Positions 35,815 to 43,968 of a DNA stretch of 64,000 nt are shown here, piece after piece. The notes beneath the pieces are model-generated. The model did no database searches. It worked only from the letters and a program-made list of their open reading frames with translations, and was not told the origin of the DNA. The stretch comes from Pacificimonas aurantium (lineage in GTDB: Bacteria > Pseudomonadota > Alphaproteobacteria > Sphingomonadales > Sphingomonadaceae). Positions within the stretch are counted from its first letter, which is position 1, and each line of letters starts with the position of its first letter. Location of the stretch: NCBI RefSeq assembly GCF_020092905.1, contig NZ_JAGSGB010000003.1:1-64000 (forward strand), in the 5' to 3' direction. A program made the translations under genes and the position numbers.

Positions 35815-37283
35815 AGAACATCCGCTTTGCGGCGCCCACGGCAGCCCTGGCCTTTTTGATGGCTGGGTGCGTCGCACCCGACGCCGAACGCCCGGACCTT
35901 GCTGCAGACCTGCCGCCGGAATTTCTCGCCGGGGCCCCCGAGGGGGAGGTCGAGGGAAGCTGGTGGCGGCGGTTCGGCGATGCCGAACTCACGCGGCTGA
36001 TCGAGACCGAGCTGAGCGACAATCCGAGCATTCTTCAGGCTCTGGCGCGGGTGGAACAGGCGCGGGCACAGGCACGTGTCACGGAGGCCGACCTGCTGCC
36101 GCAGGCGAATCTGGGCCTGACAGCCGCGCGCCAGCGACAGAATCTGTCGGGCCTGGGCGGCATCGGCGAGTTGCTGGGGAATGCGGGCGGAGATCCCACC
36201 CAGCCTTCAGAAGGCGGTGATGATGAGACGACGTCCTTCGTCACCGACAATTACCAACTGTCGCTGGACGTGCAGTGGCAAGTCGACCTGTTCGGGCGCA
36301 TTCGCTCCCAAAGTGCCGCGGCGCGTGCCGAATATCTCGCGAGTGCCGAAAACCTTCGCGCGGTGCGGCAGACGATCGCGGCGGAAACCGCGCGCCTCTA
36401 CTTCAACCTGGTAGAGGCGCGCGCCCAGACTCACTTGTCCGAGCGTGTCGTCGACACGTTCGGCGAGATCTCGCGCCAGGTCGGCAACCGCGCCGATGTC
36501 GGAATCGCCCCTCCCAATGACAAGCTGCTCGCGATCGCAAATCTCGGGTCGGCGAAGGCCGGCCTGGAGCAGCGCCGCCAGGGAGTGGAGACGCTGGGCC
36601 GGCAGCTCGACATCCTCGCCCGCGACTATCCGGACGGCGACGTAACGACTGCCGCGGCCCTGCCGGAGGTCCCGCCACCGCCGCCGGCCGGCCTGCCCGC
36701 CGAACTGCTGCTGCGCCGGCCCGATGTCCGGGCCGCCGAACATGCCATGCTCGCGGCCGGGTTTCGGGTGACGGCGGCAAAGCGTTCCTTTCTGCCGTCG
36801 ATTGCCCTGACCGGCTCGGGTGGCACCACAAGTTCCGAATTGGGAAATCTGCTCGACGGCGACTTCCTGGTCTGGTCGATTGCCGGACAGCTCCTGCAGC
36901 CTGTGTTCCAAGGCGGGCGGTTGCGTGCGCAGCTCGCGGCGGCGGAGGGGGCGCGGGACGAGGCGGTCGAGGCTTATGCCGAGGTGGTGCTGCAGGCGCT
37001 GTTCGAGGTGGAAACGGCGCTGGCCGTCGAGGACGAACTGCGACGGCGGGAAGAGGCGCTGGCTGCTGCGTCGGAGGCGGCCGAGGCGGCGGTCGATGTC
37101 AGCTTCAACCGCTATCGCGCGGGTATCGATCCGTTTCTGACAGTGCTCGAAAGCCAGCAGCGCGCACTTGATGCGCGAAGTGCCTTTCTCGCTGCGCGCA
37201 ATGCACGGCTTGCCAATCGGATTGACCTTCACCTTGCGCTCGGCGGCGGCTTTGGCGTCCCGTCCGGCGACCTACGGGAGTAG
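35811..37283 (+). CDS. Outer-membrane efflux lipoprotein (NodT family)
   Basis: A 490-residue TolC-like protein: MKNIRFAAPTAALAFLMAGC is a lipoprotein signal with lipobox LMAGC. Motifs include GSWWRRFGDAELTRLIETEL, QVDLFGRIRSQSAAARAEYL and LLLRRPDVRAAEHAMLAAGF, and the C-terminal half has heavy heptad-like Ala/Glu helices. It is second in the GbsR-type operon, here preceding the adaptor and pump genes, the reverse of the usual order. It overlaps the regulator by 4 bp and is followed by the adaptor after three bases. Confidence 0.92.
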   Translation: MKNIRFAAPTAALAFLMAGCVAPDAERPDLAADLPPEFLAGAPEGEVEGSWWRRFGDAELTRLIETELSDNPSILQALARVEQARAQARVTEADLLPQANLGLTAARQRQNLSGLGGIGELLGNAGGDPTQPSEGGDDETTSFVTDNYQLSLDVQWQVDLFGRIRSQSAAARAEYLASAENLRAVRQTIAAETARLYFNLVEARAQTHLSERVVDTFGEISRQVGNRADVGIAPPNDKLLAIANLGSAKAGLEQRRQGVETLGRQLDILARDYPDGDVTTAAALPEVPPPPPAGLPAELLLRRPDVRAAEHAMLAAGFRVTAAKRSFLPSIALTGSGGTTSSELGNLLDGDFLVWSIAGQLLQPVFQGGRLRAQLAAAEGARDEAVEAYAEVVLQALFEVETALAVEDELRRREEALAAASEAAEAAVDVSFNRYRAGIDPFLTVLESQQRALDARSAFLAARNARLANRIDLHLALGGGFGVPSGDLRE

Positions 37284-37286
37284 CTG

Positions 37287-38642
37287 ATGACACCTGTTGC
37301 CCGCGCCGCGACGTGCGCCGCCTTGTTGTTTCTCGCCTCCTGCGGGAACGGCGAGGAGGCCGACCAGAGCGACGCTGCGGACTCGCAAACGCCGTCAGTG
37401 ACCGTCCGCGTCGCCGAGGCCGAAGAGCAGGATGTTCAGTCCTGGGTGTATGCTCAGGGTACAGCGCGCGCGATCCAGCGAGAATTTCTGACGTTCGAGA
37501 GTGCGGGCCGGGTGGAATATGTGAACCCCGACGTCCGGGTTGGGCAGCGCGTCCGTAAGGGAACGCTGCTCGCCTATCAGCAACCCGACCGCCCGCGCGC
37601 GGCGCTCGCCAACGCACAGGCGGGCCTTGCCGGGGCGCGCGGCGAACTTGCCGTGGCAGAGGCAAATCTCGACGAAGCCAATGCCAACCTGGAACTCGCG
37701 CTGGAAACCTTCCAGCGCTACGAGATACTTCTGGCGCAGAACTCCGCGTCCCAGCAGGAATATGACGAGGCGGAAGCAAGGCTGGCACAGGCGCGGGCTG
37801 CGCGCGAGAAAGCGGCGGCGCAGCTGCAGGCGGTGCGCGCGGAAGTCGGCGCGGCGCGCGCGCGCATCGACGAAGCGGAAGTTACGGTTTCGGAATCGCG
37901 CATCGTGGCGCCGATCGACGGCGTTCTTGCCCGCCTGAACCTGGAGCAGGGACGCTATTTCACGCCCCAGCAAGTCCAGACGCAGTCCGAGGCGGGGGCG
38001 CTCAGCACCATTCCGGCACTTGTTATCGATCCGTCCACCTACGAAATCACGGTGGAGCTGCCCTCCTACCAGTTCAGCAATGTTGCGGTGGGCAGAACGG
38101 TCCTGATCCGCTCTAGCGAGACCGGGCCCAATGCCAGCGTTCCCACGGGCGCCCGCCCGAATGTGAACGGGCGCAGCTCGCCGGGGCTACCCGTCTCCGA
38201 CTATCAGATCCGAGGTGTCGTCTACTCCGTCACGCCCGCTCTCGATCCGCAGCGGCGCACGTTCGAGGTCGTCATTCGTACCACCACCGGAGAAGACACC
38301 TTGCAGGACGGCGAGTTCGTCACCGTCTGGATCGAGGGCATTCGCAGCGACAGCGCGGTAACCATCCCGCTCGAAGCGCTGCTGTACGAGGACGACGAGC
38401 CGTATGTTTTCGTGGTGGACCGGGAAACCATGCGGGCGTCCCGCGAGGAGGTGACTGTCGGGCTGCGTGCCTCGACGGCGGTCGCCGTGACCGAAGGCGT
38501 CGCTGCGGGTGCGCAGGTCGTGGTGCGCGGAACGTCGGAATTGCAGGACGGCGACCGCGTCCGCCTGGAGGGTGAACGCGAGACTGCCGCCTCCCAGCGA
38601 ACCGATCCGGACGGCGGAGATGAAGGGGCCGGGGAACGATGA
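37287..38642 (+). CDS. RND efflux periplasmic adaptor lipoprotein
   Basis: A 451-residue adaptor. The N-terminus (AATCAALLFLASC) has a lipobox LASC, then an acidic linker. Lipoyl halves are near LTFESAGRVEYVNPDVRVGQ and ESRIVAPIDGVLARLNLEQG, separated by a long Ala/Glu-rich hairpin (about residues 105-200) longer than in the other two adaptors of this window. Barrel and membrane-proximal domains follow. It overlaps the pump gene by 4 bp (ATGA). The long hairpin should set the reach of the assembled periplasmic tunnel. Confidence 0.9.
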   Translation: MTPVARAATCAALLFLASCGNGEEADQSDAADSQTPSVTVRVAEAEEQDVQSWVYAQGTARAIQREFLTFESAGRVEYVNPDVRVGQRVRKGTLLAYQQPDRPRAALANAQAGLAGARGELAVAEANLDEANANLELALETFQRYEILLAQNSASQQEYDEAEARLAQARAAREKAAAQLQAVRAEVGAARARIDEAEVTVSESRIVAPIDGVLARLNLEQGRYFTPQQVQTQSEAGALSTIPALVIDPSTYEITVELPSYQFSNVAVGRTVLIRSSETGPNASVPTGARPNVNGRSSPGLPVSDYQIRGVVYSVTPALDPQRRTFEVVIRTTTGEDTLQDGEFVTVWIEGIRSDSAVTIPLEALLYEDDEPYVFVVDRETMRASREEVTVGLRASTAVAVTEGVAAGAQVVVRGTSELQDGDRVRLEGERETAASQRTDPDGGDEGAGER

Positions 38643-41600
38643 GCGGTTCGCCCTCCGAAGGGACCGGGCCGGATCAGGGCGAAGATGCCGGCGGATCGGA
38701 AGATGTATCCGGCGCCGCCCGTTTCTTCTTCCTCAAGACAACATTCGCTCTCTTGCTGGTCGCACTGCTGATCGTCGGCGGGTTCTTTTCCTACGGCCTC
38801 CTTGTGAAGGAGTCGCTGCCCGATCTCGAGATTCCGCAGGCCATCGTCACGACCCAGTGGCCGGGGGCCGATCCCGCGACCATCGAGGAACAGGTTACGC
38901 AGGAGATCGAGGACGAACTCACCACCTTGCCTCGTCTGAAAGCACTGAACAGTGCCTCCTTCGACAGCTATTCCATCATTTCCGTCGAATTCGAAGCGTC
39001 GGCCGATGCGGCGGCGTCGGTTCAGGAACTTCGGGCCGCGGTTGCGGATGCCGAAGCCAATTTGCCCGACGAGGCGGAAGCGCCGACCATAGAGCAGGTC
39101 TCCGTCGAGAACAGGCCCATCCTGACGCTGTCGCTATATGGCGACGCCGACATCGCAGTCCTGAGCGATCTGGGCGAAAATCTGCAGGACCGGCTCGAAC
39201 GTGTCTCGGGTGTCAACGAGGTGGAACTCTCGGGCGCCCGCGATGAAATCGTGCAGGTGCTGCTCGAGCCCGAACGCCTTCTGGCACTCGGCCTCTCACC
39301 GGCGCGCGTCAGCGCCGCCATTCAACGCGCGAACCTGGAGCAGCCGTTCGGCGAGATCGAAAGCGAACAACTCGGTGCAATCGTGCGCCTGGAGGGGCAG
39401 TTCAGGACCGTTGCGGATCTGGAAAGCCTGCCGGTTGCCCGCTTCGGCGAAGGGGCCACCGGCCGGGCTGTGCTGCTCGGAGAAGTGGCGACGGTAAGGC
39501 GGCAACTTGAGAACGAAGAATCGCGCGCTTTCTACAGCACGGAAGGCGAGGAATTCCGCCGCTCGATAGACCTTTCCATCAAGAAAGTTCCGGGGGGCGA
39601 CACGATCGCCGTCATCGGAAATGTCCTTTCGGAGATGGAGGATGCCGCAGCGATGGGAAGCTGGCCGCAGGGCGTGTCCTATGACGTGATTCAGGACGAT
39701 GCAGATGAAATCGGCGAAAGCCTGACCAACGTTCTCGTCAACGGCCTGCAAGCGATGGCAGCGGTCTTTCTGATCCTGTTTCTCGTCCTCAGCTGGCGCG
39801 AGGGGCTGCTGGCGGGCCTGTCGATTCCAGTCACCTTCTTCGGTGTGCTGATCGTAATCCTGCTTTTCGGATATTCGCTCAACGAGTTGGTGATCATCGG
39901 CATGGTGCTCGCCCTCGGACTGCTCGTCGATGTCTTCATCCTGATGATGGAGGGCCTGCACGAGGACATCTACCAGCGCGGAAAGAGCTTCGGTCAGGCT
40001 GCGCTCGGGACGGTGAAGAAATATGCCGTTCCTGCCTTTGCCGGTCAGCTGACGACGGTGCTGGCCCTGGTTCCGCTGATGGCGATTGGCGGTGTGTCGG
40101 GAAAGTTCATCCGCGTGCTTCCCGTCACCACGATTACCTGCCTGGTCCTCGCCTACGCGATCGCGCTTCTCGCTACGGTGCCGCTATCGCGCTACCTGCT
40201 GGGGCGCGCAGCCGAGAAGGACCATTCGGGAGAGGGCAAAAGCCGCTCGGACAAGCTTGCGGAAAGCTGGGCGGAGAGGCTGCGCACCTGGTTGTCCGAA
40301 AAGGTCCTCGCCAGCCGCAAGCGGGCCTGGGCATGGGTTGGCGGGGCGCTTGGCGCCTTCGTGCTGTCTCTGCTGGCGGTGTCGCAGGTGCCTCTGGTTC
40401 TCTACCCGCCAACGGACGGCGAGACGCTGGGCATTAATATCGAACTGCCGCCTGAGACCCAGTTGGAGAGCGCCCAGGAGGTTGCCGACGAGGTCGGGGC
40501 GATGCTGCGCCAGAAGCCCTATTTCGAAAGCGTTGTCATGCTGGCCGGTCGCAAGAGCCCTTTTGCTTCCACCTCTCCAGCCGATACTCTCCAACCCTCG
40601 GAATCGGAGAATTTCGTCGGCTTTTCAGCCGTCTTCGTCGACCGCGGCGACCGCGATGAACCAAGCTATGTCCTCGCAGACCAGTTGCGGAAAGAGCTCG
40701 GCACCTACCTGGACGAGAATGTGGCCGGCGCCAGCCTTCTGGTGGTCTCGGAGAGCCAGGGCCCGCCCACCGGCGATCCCATAGAGATCGAACTGACCGG
40801 GCCGAACATGGACGAGTTACAGGACCTTAGCGAACAGGTGCAGGACTATCTCTCCGGGGTAGAAGGCGTGGTGGACGTGCGCGACAATCTGGGGAGCGTA
40901 AAGCGCGAGATCGCACTCCGCCCCGACCGCGAGGCGCTGGATTTCTATGGTCTGACGCAGGAGGATCTGGCCGCTCAAATCCGCTTCGGCCTCGCTAACG
41001 ACAAGATAGGCGAATTCTCTACGGTTGGCCCTGAAGACGACCTCGACATCCGTATGGGCACGAATTGGCCAAGCCACGCGGGCGAGGCCGGGGCTCCCCG
41101 CAGGATAGAAGAACTGTCGCAGATCCGTGCCTTCACGCCCGATGGCGGCAGCGTCTCGGTCCTGTCGCTGCTAAGGCCCGTCCAGTCGCAGGCACCCATC
41201 GCCATTTCGCATGTCGACGGCCAGCGCGCCCTTACCGTTCTCGCCAAGAATGAAGGGAGGCCCGTGACGGAAATCGTGGAGGGCGTGACGCCCGAGCTTG
41301 AGCAGATGGCGCAGGGCTGGCCCGCCGGTTATGAATTTCGCATCGCCGGCGAGGCGGAGGAAACTGCAGAAACCTTCGGCTCGGCCGGCATCGCGCTGGC
41401 GGTGGCCCTCGTGATGGTGTTCGGGGTGCTGGTCATCGTCTTCGATAGTTTCCCGCAGGCGTTCATCCTTCTGACCACCATGCCGCTTGCGTTGATCGGC
41501 ACGTTTCTGGGCTTTTTCCTGTTCGGAATGTCGCTGTCCTTCTTCGCCATGATCGGGGTGATTTCCCTGATCGGGATCGTGGCGAACAACGGCATCGTCA

Positions 41601-41878
41601 TGGTCGACAATATGAACGGACGCCTCGCCGGTGGCTGCGGCATAGACGAGGCGGCGGCGCTGGGTGCGTCGGAACGGCTGAGGCCGATCCTGACGACGTC
41701 GGTTACCACGTTGGTGGGCCTCGTTCCGCTTGCGCTGGGAAATCCGATGTATGCTCCCCTCTGCCTGGCGATCATCTTCGGATTGCTGAGCTCGACGGTC
41801 CTCTCGTTGGTGGTCGTGCCCGCGCTCTACCTACTGCTCACGCGAAAGAATCGAGAAAGCGCATCCAGCTTGGGATAA
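38639..41878 (+). CDS. Divergent RND family permease
   Basis: A 1079-residue RND protein with the two-fold 6-TM plus periplasmic-loop layout. An Asp/Gly/Ser-rich cytoplasmic N-terminus of ~27 residues precedes ARFFFLKTTFALLLVALLIV. The relay region of TM4 reads GLLVDVFILMMEGL, with one Asp and the second replaced by Val, and the TM10 counterpart reads GIVANNGIVMVDNM with no lysine. The Asp-Asp-Lys set of AcrB is therefore incomplete, as in some other RND subgroups, and coupling must differ. Substrate unknown; it shares an operon with adaptor, channel and GbsR-type regulator genes. Confidence 0.88.
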   Translation: MSGSPSEGTGPDQGEDAGGSEDVSGAARFFFLKTTFALLLVALLIVGGFFSYGLLVKESLPDLEIPQAIVTTQWPGADPATIEEQVTQEIEDELTTLPRLKALNSASFDSYSIISVEFEASADAAASVQELRAAVADAEANLPDEAEAPTIEQVSVENRPILTLSLYGDADIAVLSDLGENLQDRLERVSGVNEVELSGARDEIVQVLLEPERLLALGLSPARVSAAIQRANLEQPFGEIESEQLGAIVRLEGQFRTVADLESLPVARFGEGATGRAVLLGEVATVRRQLENEESRAFYSTEGEEFRRSIDLSIKKVPGGDTIAVIGNVLSEMEDAAAMGSWPQGVSYDVIQDDADEIGESLTNVLVNGLQAMAAVFLILFLVLSWREGLLAGLSIPVTFFGVLIVILLFGYSLNELVIIGMVLALGLLVDVFILMMEGLHEDIYQRGKSFGQAALGTVKKYAVPAFAGQLTTVLALVPLMAIGGVSGKFIRVLPVTTITCLVLAYAIALLATVPLSRYLLGRAAEKDHSGEGKSRSDKLAESWAERLRTWLSEKVLASRKRAWAWVGGALGAFVLSLLAVSQVPLVLYPPTDGETLGINIELPPETQLESAQEVADEVGAMLRQKPYFESVVMLAGRKSPFASTSPADTLQPSESENFVGFSAVFVDRGDRDEPSYVLADQLRKELGTYLDENVAGASLLVVSESQGPPTGDPIEIELTGPNMDELQDLSEQVQDYLSGVEGVVDVRDNLGSVKREIALRPDREALDFYGLTQEDLAAQIRFGLANDKIGEFSTVGPEDDLDIRMGTNWPSHAGEAGAPRRIEELSQIRAFTPDGGSVSVLSLLRPVQSQAPIAISHVDGQRALTVLAKNEGRPVTEIVEGVTPELEQMAQGWPAGYEFRIAGEAEETAETFGSAGIALAVALVMVFGVLVIVFDSFPQAFILLTTMPLALIGTFLGFFLFGMSLSFFAMIGVISLIGIVANNGIVMVDNMNGRLAGGCGIDEAAALGASERLRPILTTSVTTLVGLVPLALGNPMYAPLCLAIIFGLLSSTVLSLVVVPALYLLLTRKNRESASSLG

Positions 41879-42215
41879 ATTGTCGCAGCAAGGCCGACCG
41901 CATTTTAGCGGGCGCGTTTGATTGTTTCGCCAACGCTGTCTTTTAGAAATCTTTCCCGGATTGAGATGGTTAGATAATTTATTGATCCAGATAATAGACC
42001 CATATCAGAGTAAACAGATAATTCTCTAAAACTGATATTCTTTATTTGGGGCATTGTTGAAAGCGTGTACGTTTCCTCGTATAAGGGCTGGTGGACGAGC
42101 GGAGTGGTCGCTTACTCCGCAGAGGAGGCAGATCATCGCAAGCAGGCTTCAACAGGATAGTGCCGGAGAGACCCGGAAAAGCGCTCGTCGATTCGCGCGC
42201 GAGCCTCTTTCGGTG
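41879..42215. other. AT-rich intergenic region upstream of a Crp/Fnr gene
   Basis: About 170 bases from 41880 are clearly AT-richer than the surroundings. TTGATCCAGATAAT (41982-41995) resembles an FNR box (TTGAT-N4-ATCAA) with two mismatches, as might be expected for autoregulation of the next gene. An open frame starts at TTG 42054, and AGAGGAGG is at about 42121, so part of this stretch could code for a longer N-terminus of that protein. No other gene or hairpin with a T-run was recognised. Confidence 0.35.
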
Positions 42216-42935
42216 ATGAAGACACGCCTGGCGCGCTTCTCAGGGGTCGCGTCGGCACTCGATGAACTCCCCTTGCCGGCTCGGGAGCGGGAATTTTCCA
42301 GTTCCCGGCCGATCTGGGGCGATAGTGAGGCTGCCGATTCCCTGTTCGTGATGGAACGGGGCCATGCCTTTGCCTTCACTATCTTTCCGAACGGTCGCCG
42401 GCATATCAGCGACTTCTTTGGCCCCGGGTCGATCTGCAACTGGACCCGGCTGCGCTCATCGGCCGTGAAGATGAACATCATGTTTCGTCCGGGAAGCGCG
42501 GTTTCCATCCTGAAGCGTAGCGAGGTCGTCGAGGCGCTCGACAACTCCCGAATACTCGAAAGTGCGATCAACCGTCATGAGATGGCCCGGACATTGCGGA
42601 CTTCTCAGCGCACGCGCGCGCTGATCGCCATGAACGGTAGCGACAGGTTCATGACGCTGCTTCTCGATTTTCATTCGGAACTGCGTGCTGCGGGATTGGC
42701 GGAAGACGTCATCGAACTGCCGTTTAGTCAGGCGGAGATCGCCGACATCATCGGCCAGACGAATGTTCATGTCAGCAGGCTGTTGAAGGCGTTGGAGCAG
42801 GATAGCCGGATCGAGCGGCTCGACGGCGCCCGGTTCCGGATCAAGGATATGGATCGTGAACTGGAACGGCTCGATTATCGCGACCCGTTTCTCAAGATGC
42901 GCCGTGAAGCCCAGGCCCAGGAGAGCGCGAACTAG
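42216..42935 (+). CDS. Crp/Fnr family transcriptional regulator
   Basis: About 239 residues from ATG 42216 (MKTRLARFSGVASALDELPL). The cyclic-nucleotide-binding-like beta roll is represented by SLFVMERGHAFAFTIFPNGR and ISDFFGPGSICNW; a long helix and the C-terminal helix-turn-helix follow (PFSQAEIADIIGQTNVHVSR, LLKALEQDSRIERLDGARFR). No cysteine cluster typical of FNR is seen, so it probably senses something other than oxygen through Fe-S. The start is uncertain: no good ribosome site precedes 42216, and the frame is open from TTG 42054. Its targets are unknown. Confidence 0.82.
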   Translation: MKTRLARFSGVASALDELPLPAREREFSSSRPIWGDSEAADSLFVMERGHAFAFTIFPNGRRHISDFFGPGSICNWTRLRSSAVKMNIMFRPGSAVSILKRSEVVEALDNSRILESAINRHEMARTLRTSQRTRALIAMNGSDRFMTLLLDFHSELRAAGLAEDVIELPFSQAEIADIIGQTNVHVSRLLKALEQDSRIERLDGARFRIKDMDRELERLDYRDPFLKMRREAQAQESAN

Positions 42936-42946
42936 CCCGAAGGGCT
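42934..42946. terminator. Short hairpin between convergent genes
   Basis: AGCCC-GAA-GGGCT, extendable by a G-U and a C-G pair, sits directly at the end of the Crp/Fnr gene, which converges on the CheB gene. There is no T-run. It is a weak terminator candidate only. Confidence 0.25.
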
Positions 42947-42984
42947 GGAATCTCAGGCGCTGGCCTTTCCGTAGTCGGGATAAC

Positions 42985-43968
42985 TCAGGCCGCGCGTGAG
43001 TGCGTCAGCATCGATTCTACGGTCGCAGCGTCGTCGTCCAGGTCTTCTGCCCGCTGCAACCAGTGCGCGCGGTTTGCCATGTCCTTATCGGCTAGATGCC
43101 TGAGTAGGGCCGAGCGTTCCCTGTGGTCTTTCAGCGTCTCGTAAAGACGCCGTTCGAGCGCGTCCGTCTGCGACTCCAGAAGCGTATTCGCCGTATAGGC
43201 ATGACCGGTGTGGCACCGGTAGCGCAGTAGCGGGCCGTCCTCGATCTCCCACAGCACCCCCTTGCAGTCGGGACAGGAAAAGGGGGTCAATTCGCCGAGC
43301 CGTTCTTCCGTTCGTATCGAGGCGCGTTCGAGTCCGGCCACCATCACCTCCAGTTTCAACTCGTCCGAGGCTTCCACCCGTTCGCCAGCAGGCTTCGCCA
43401 CCATCTCCGTCAGCCAGTCGGCCAGCCCGTCCGCATTTCCCAGAAAGTCGGGTTCGCCGACGGCGCTGATGGCGGCGCGGGGAAGGTCGGGATAGTCGGT
43501 TTCTGCCGGGTCCTGCACGGCGATCCTGCCATTCACCAGCTTCAGCGCCCGCGCGCCCGATGCTCCGTCGTCGAGAAGGCCCGACAGAATGACACCGAGG
43601 CTGCGGTTTCCCGCCGTTACCGCAGCTGAGCGGAAAAGCGGGTCGATCGAGGGGCGAAAGCCGTTTTCGCGAGGGCCCCGGCTAAGGTGCACATGATCCG
43701 AACCCACGAGGAGATGCTGGTTGTTCGGGGCAAGATAGACGCGCCCCCGCTCCAGCGGCAGCGCGTCTTCCGCCTGACAGCAGGCTAGCCTGCTCGACCG
43801 CGCCAGGATGTTTTCCAGATGTGACGCGCGGCCCGAGCGGTGCAGCACCACGAGGATCGGAGCGGGGAAATCTTCGGGCAATCGCTCTAGGATCTTCACC
43901 AATACGGGAACCGCTCCGGCGGAGCCTCCGATCACAACGAGGTCGTGCCGCTGTTCAGCCTTGGTCAT
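42985..43968 (-). CDS. CheB-type methylesterase without receiver domain
   Basis: A 327-residue protein with a CheB methylesterase domain (residues ~9-190): Ser16 in VIGGSAG, His43 in VVLHRSGRAS and Asp134 in LSGLLDDGASG form the catalytic triad. No receiver domain precedes it. The C-terminal part has CPDCKGVLW and RCHTGHAY, which look like a small zinc-binding element seen in stand-alone CheB proteins. Its substrate is unlikely to be a classical chemoreceptor since no mcp or che genes are near. It overlaps the large CheB-CheR hybrid kinase gene by 14 bp and is probably translated together with it. Confidence 0.88.
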   Translation of the reverse strand: MTKAEQRHDLVVIGGSAGAVPVLVKILERLPEDFPAPILVVLHRSGRASHLENILARSSRLACCQAEDALPLERGRVYLAPNNQHLLVGSDHVHLSRGPRENGFRPSIDPLFRSAAVTAGNRSLGVILSGLLDDGASGARALKLVNGRIAVQDPAETDYPDLPRAAISAVGEPDFLGNADGLADWLTEMVAKPAGERVEASDELKLEVMVAGLERASIRTEERLGELTPFSCPDCKGVLWEIEDGPLLRYRCHTGHAYTANTLLESQTDALERRLYETLKDHRERSALLRHLADKDMANRAHWLQRAEDLDDDAATVESMLTHSRAA

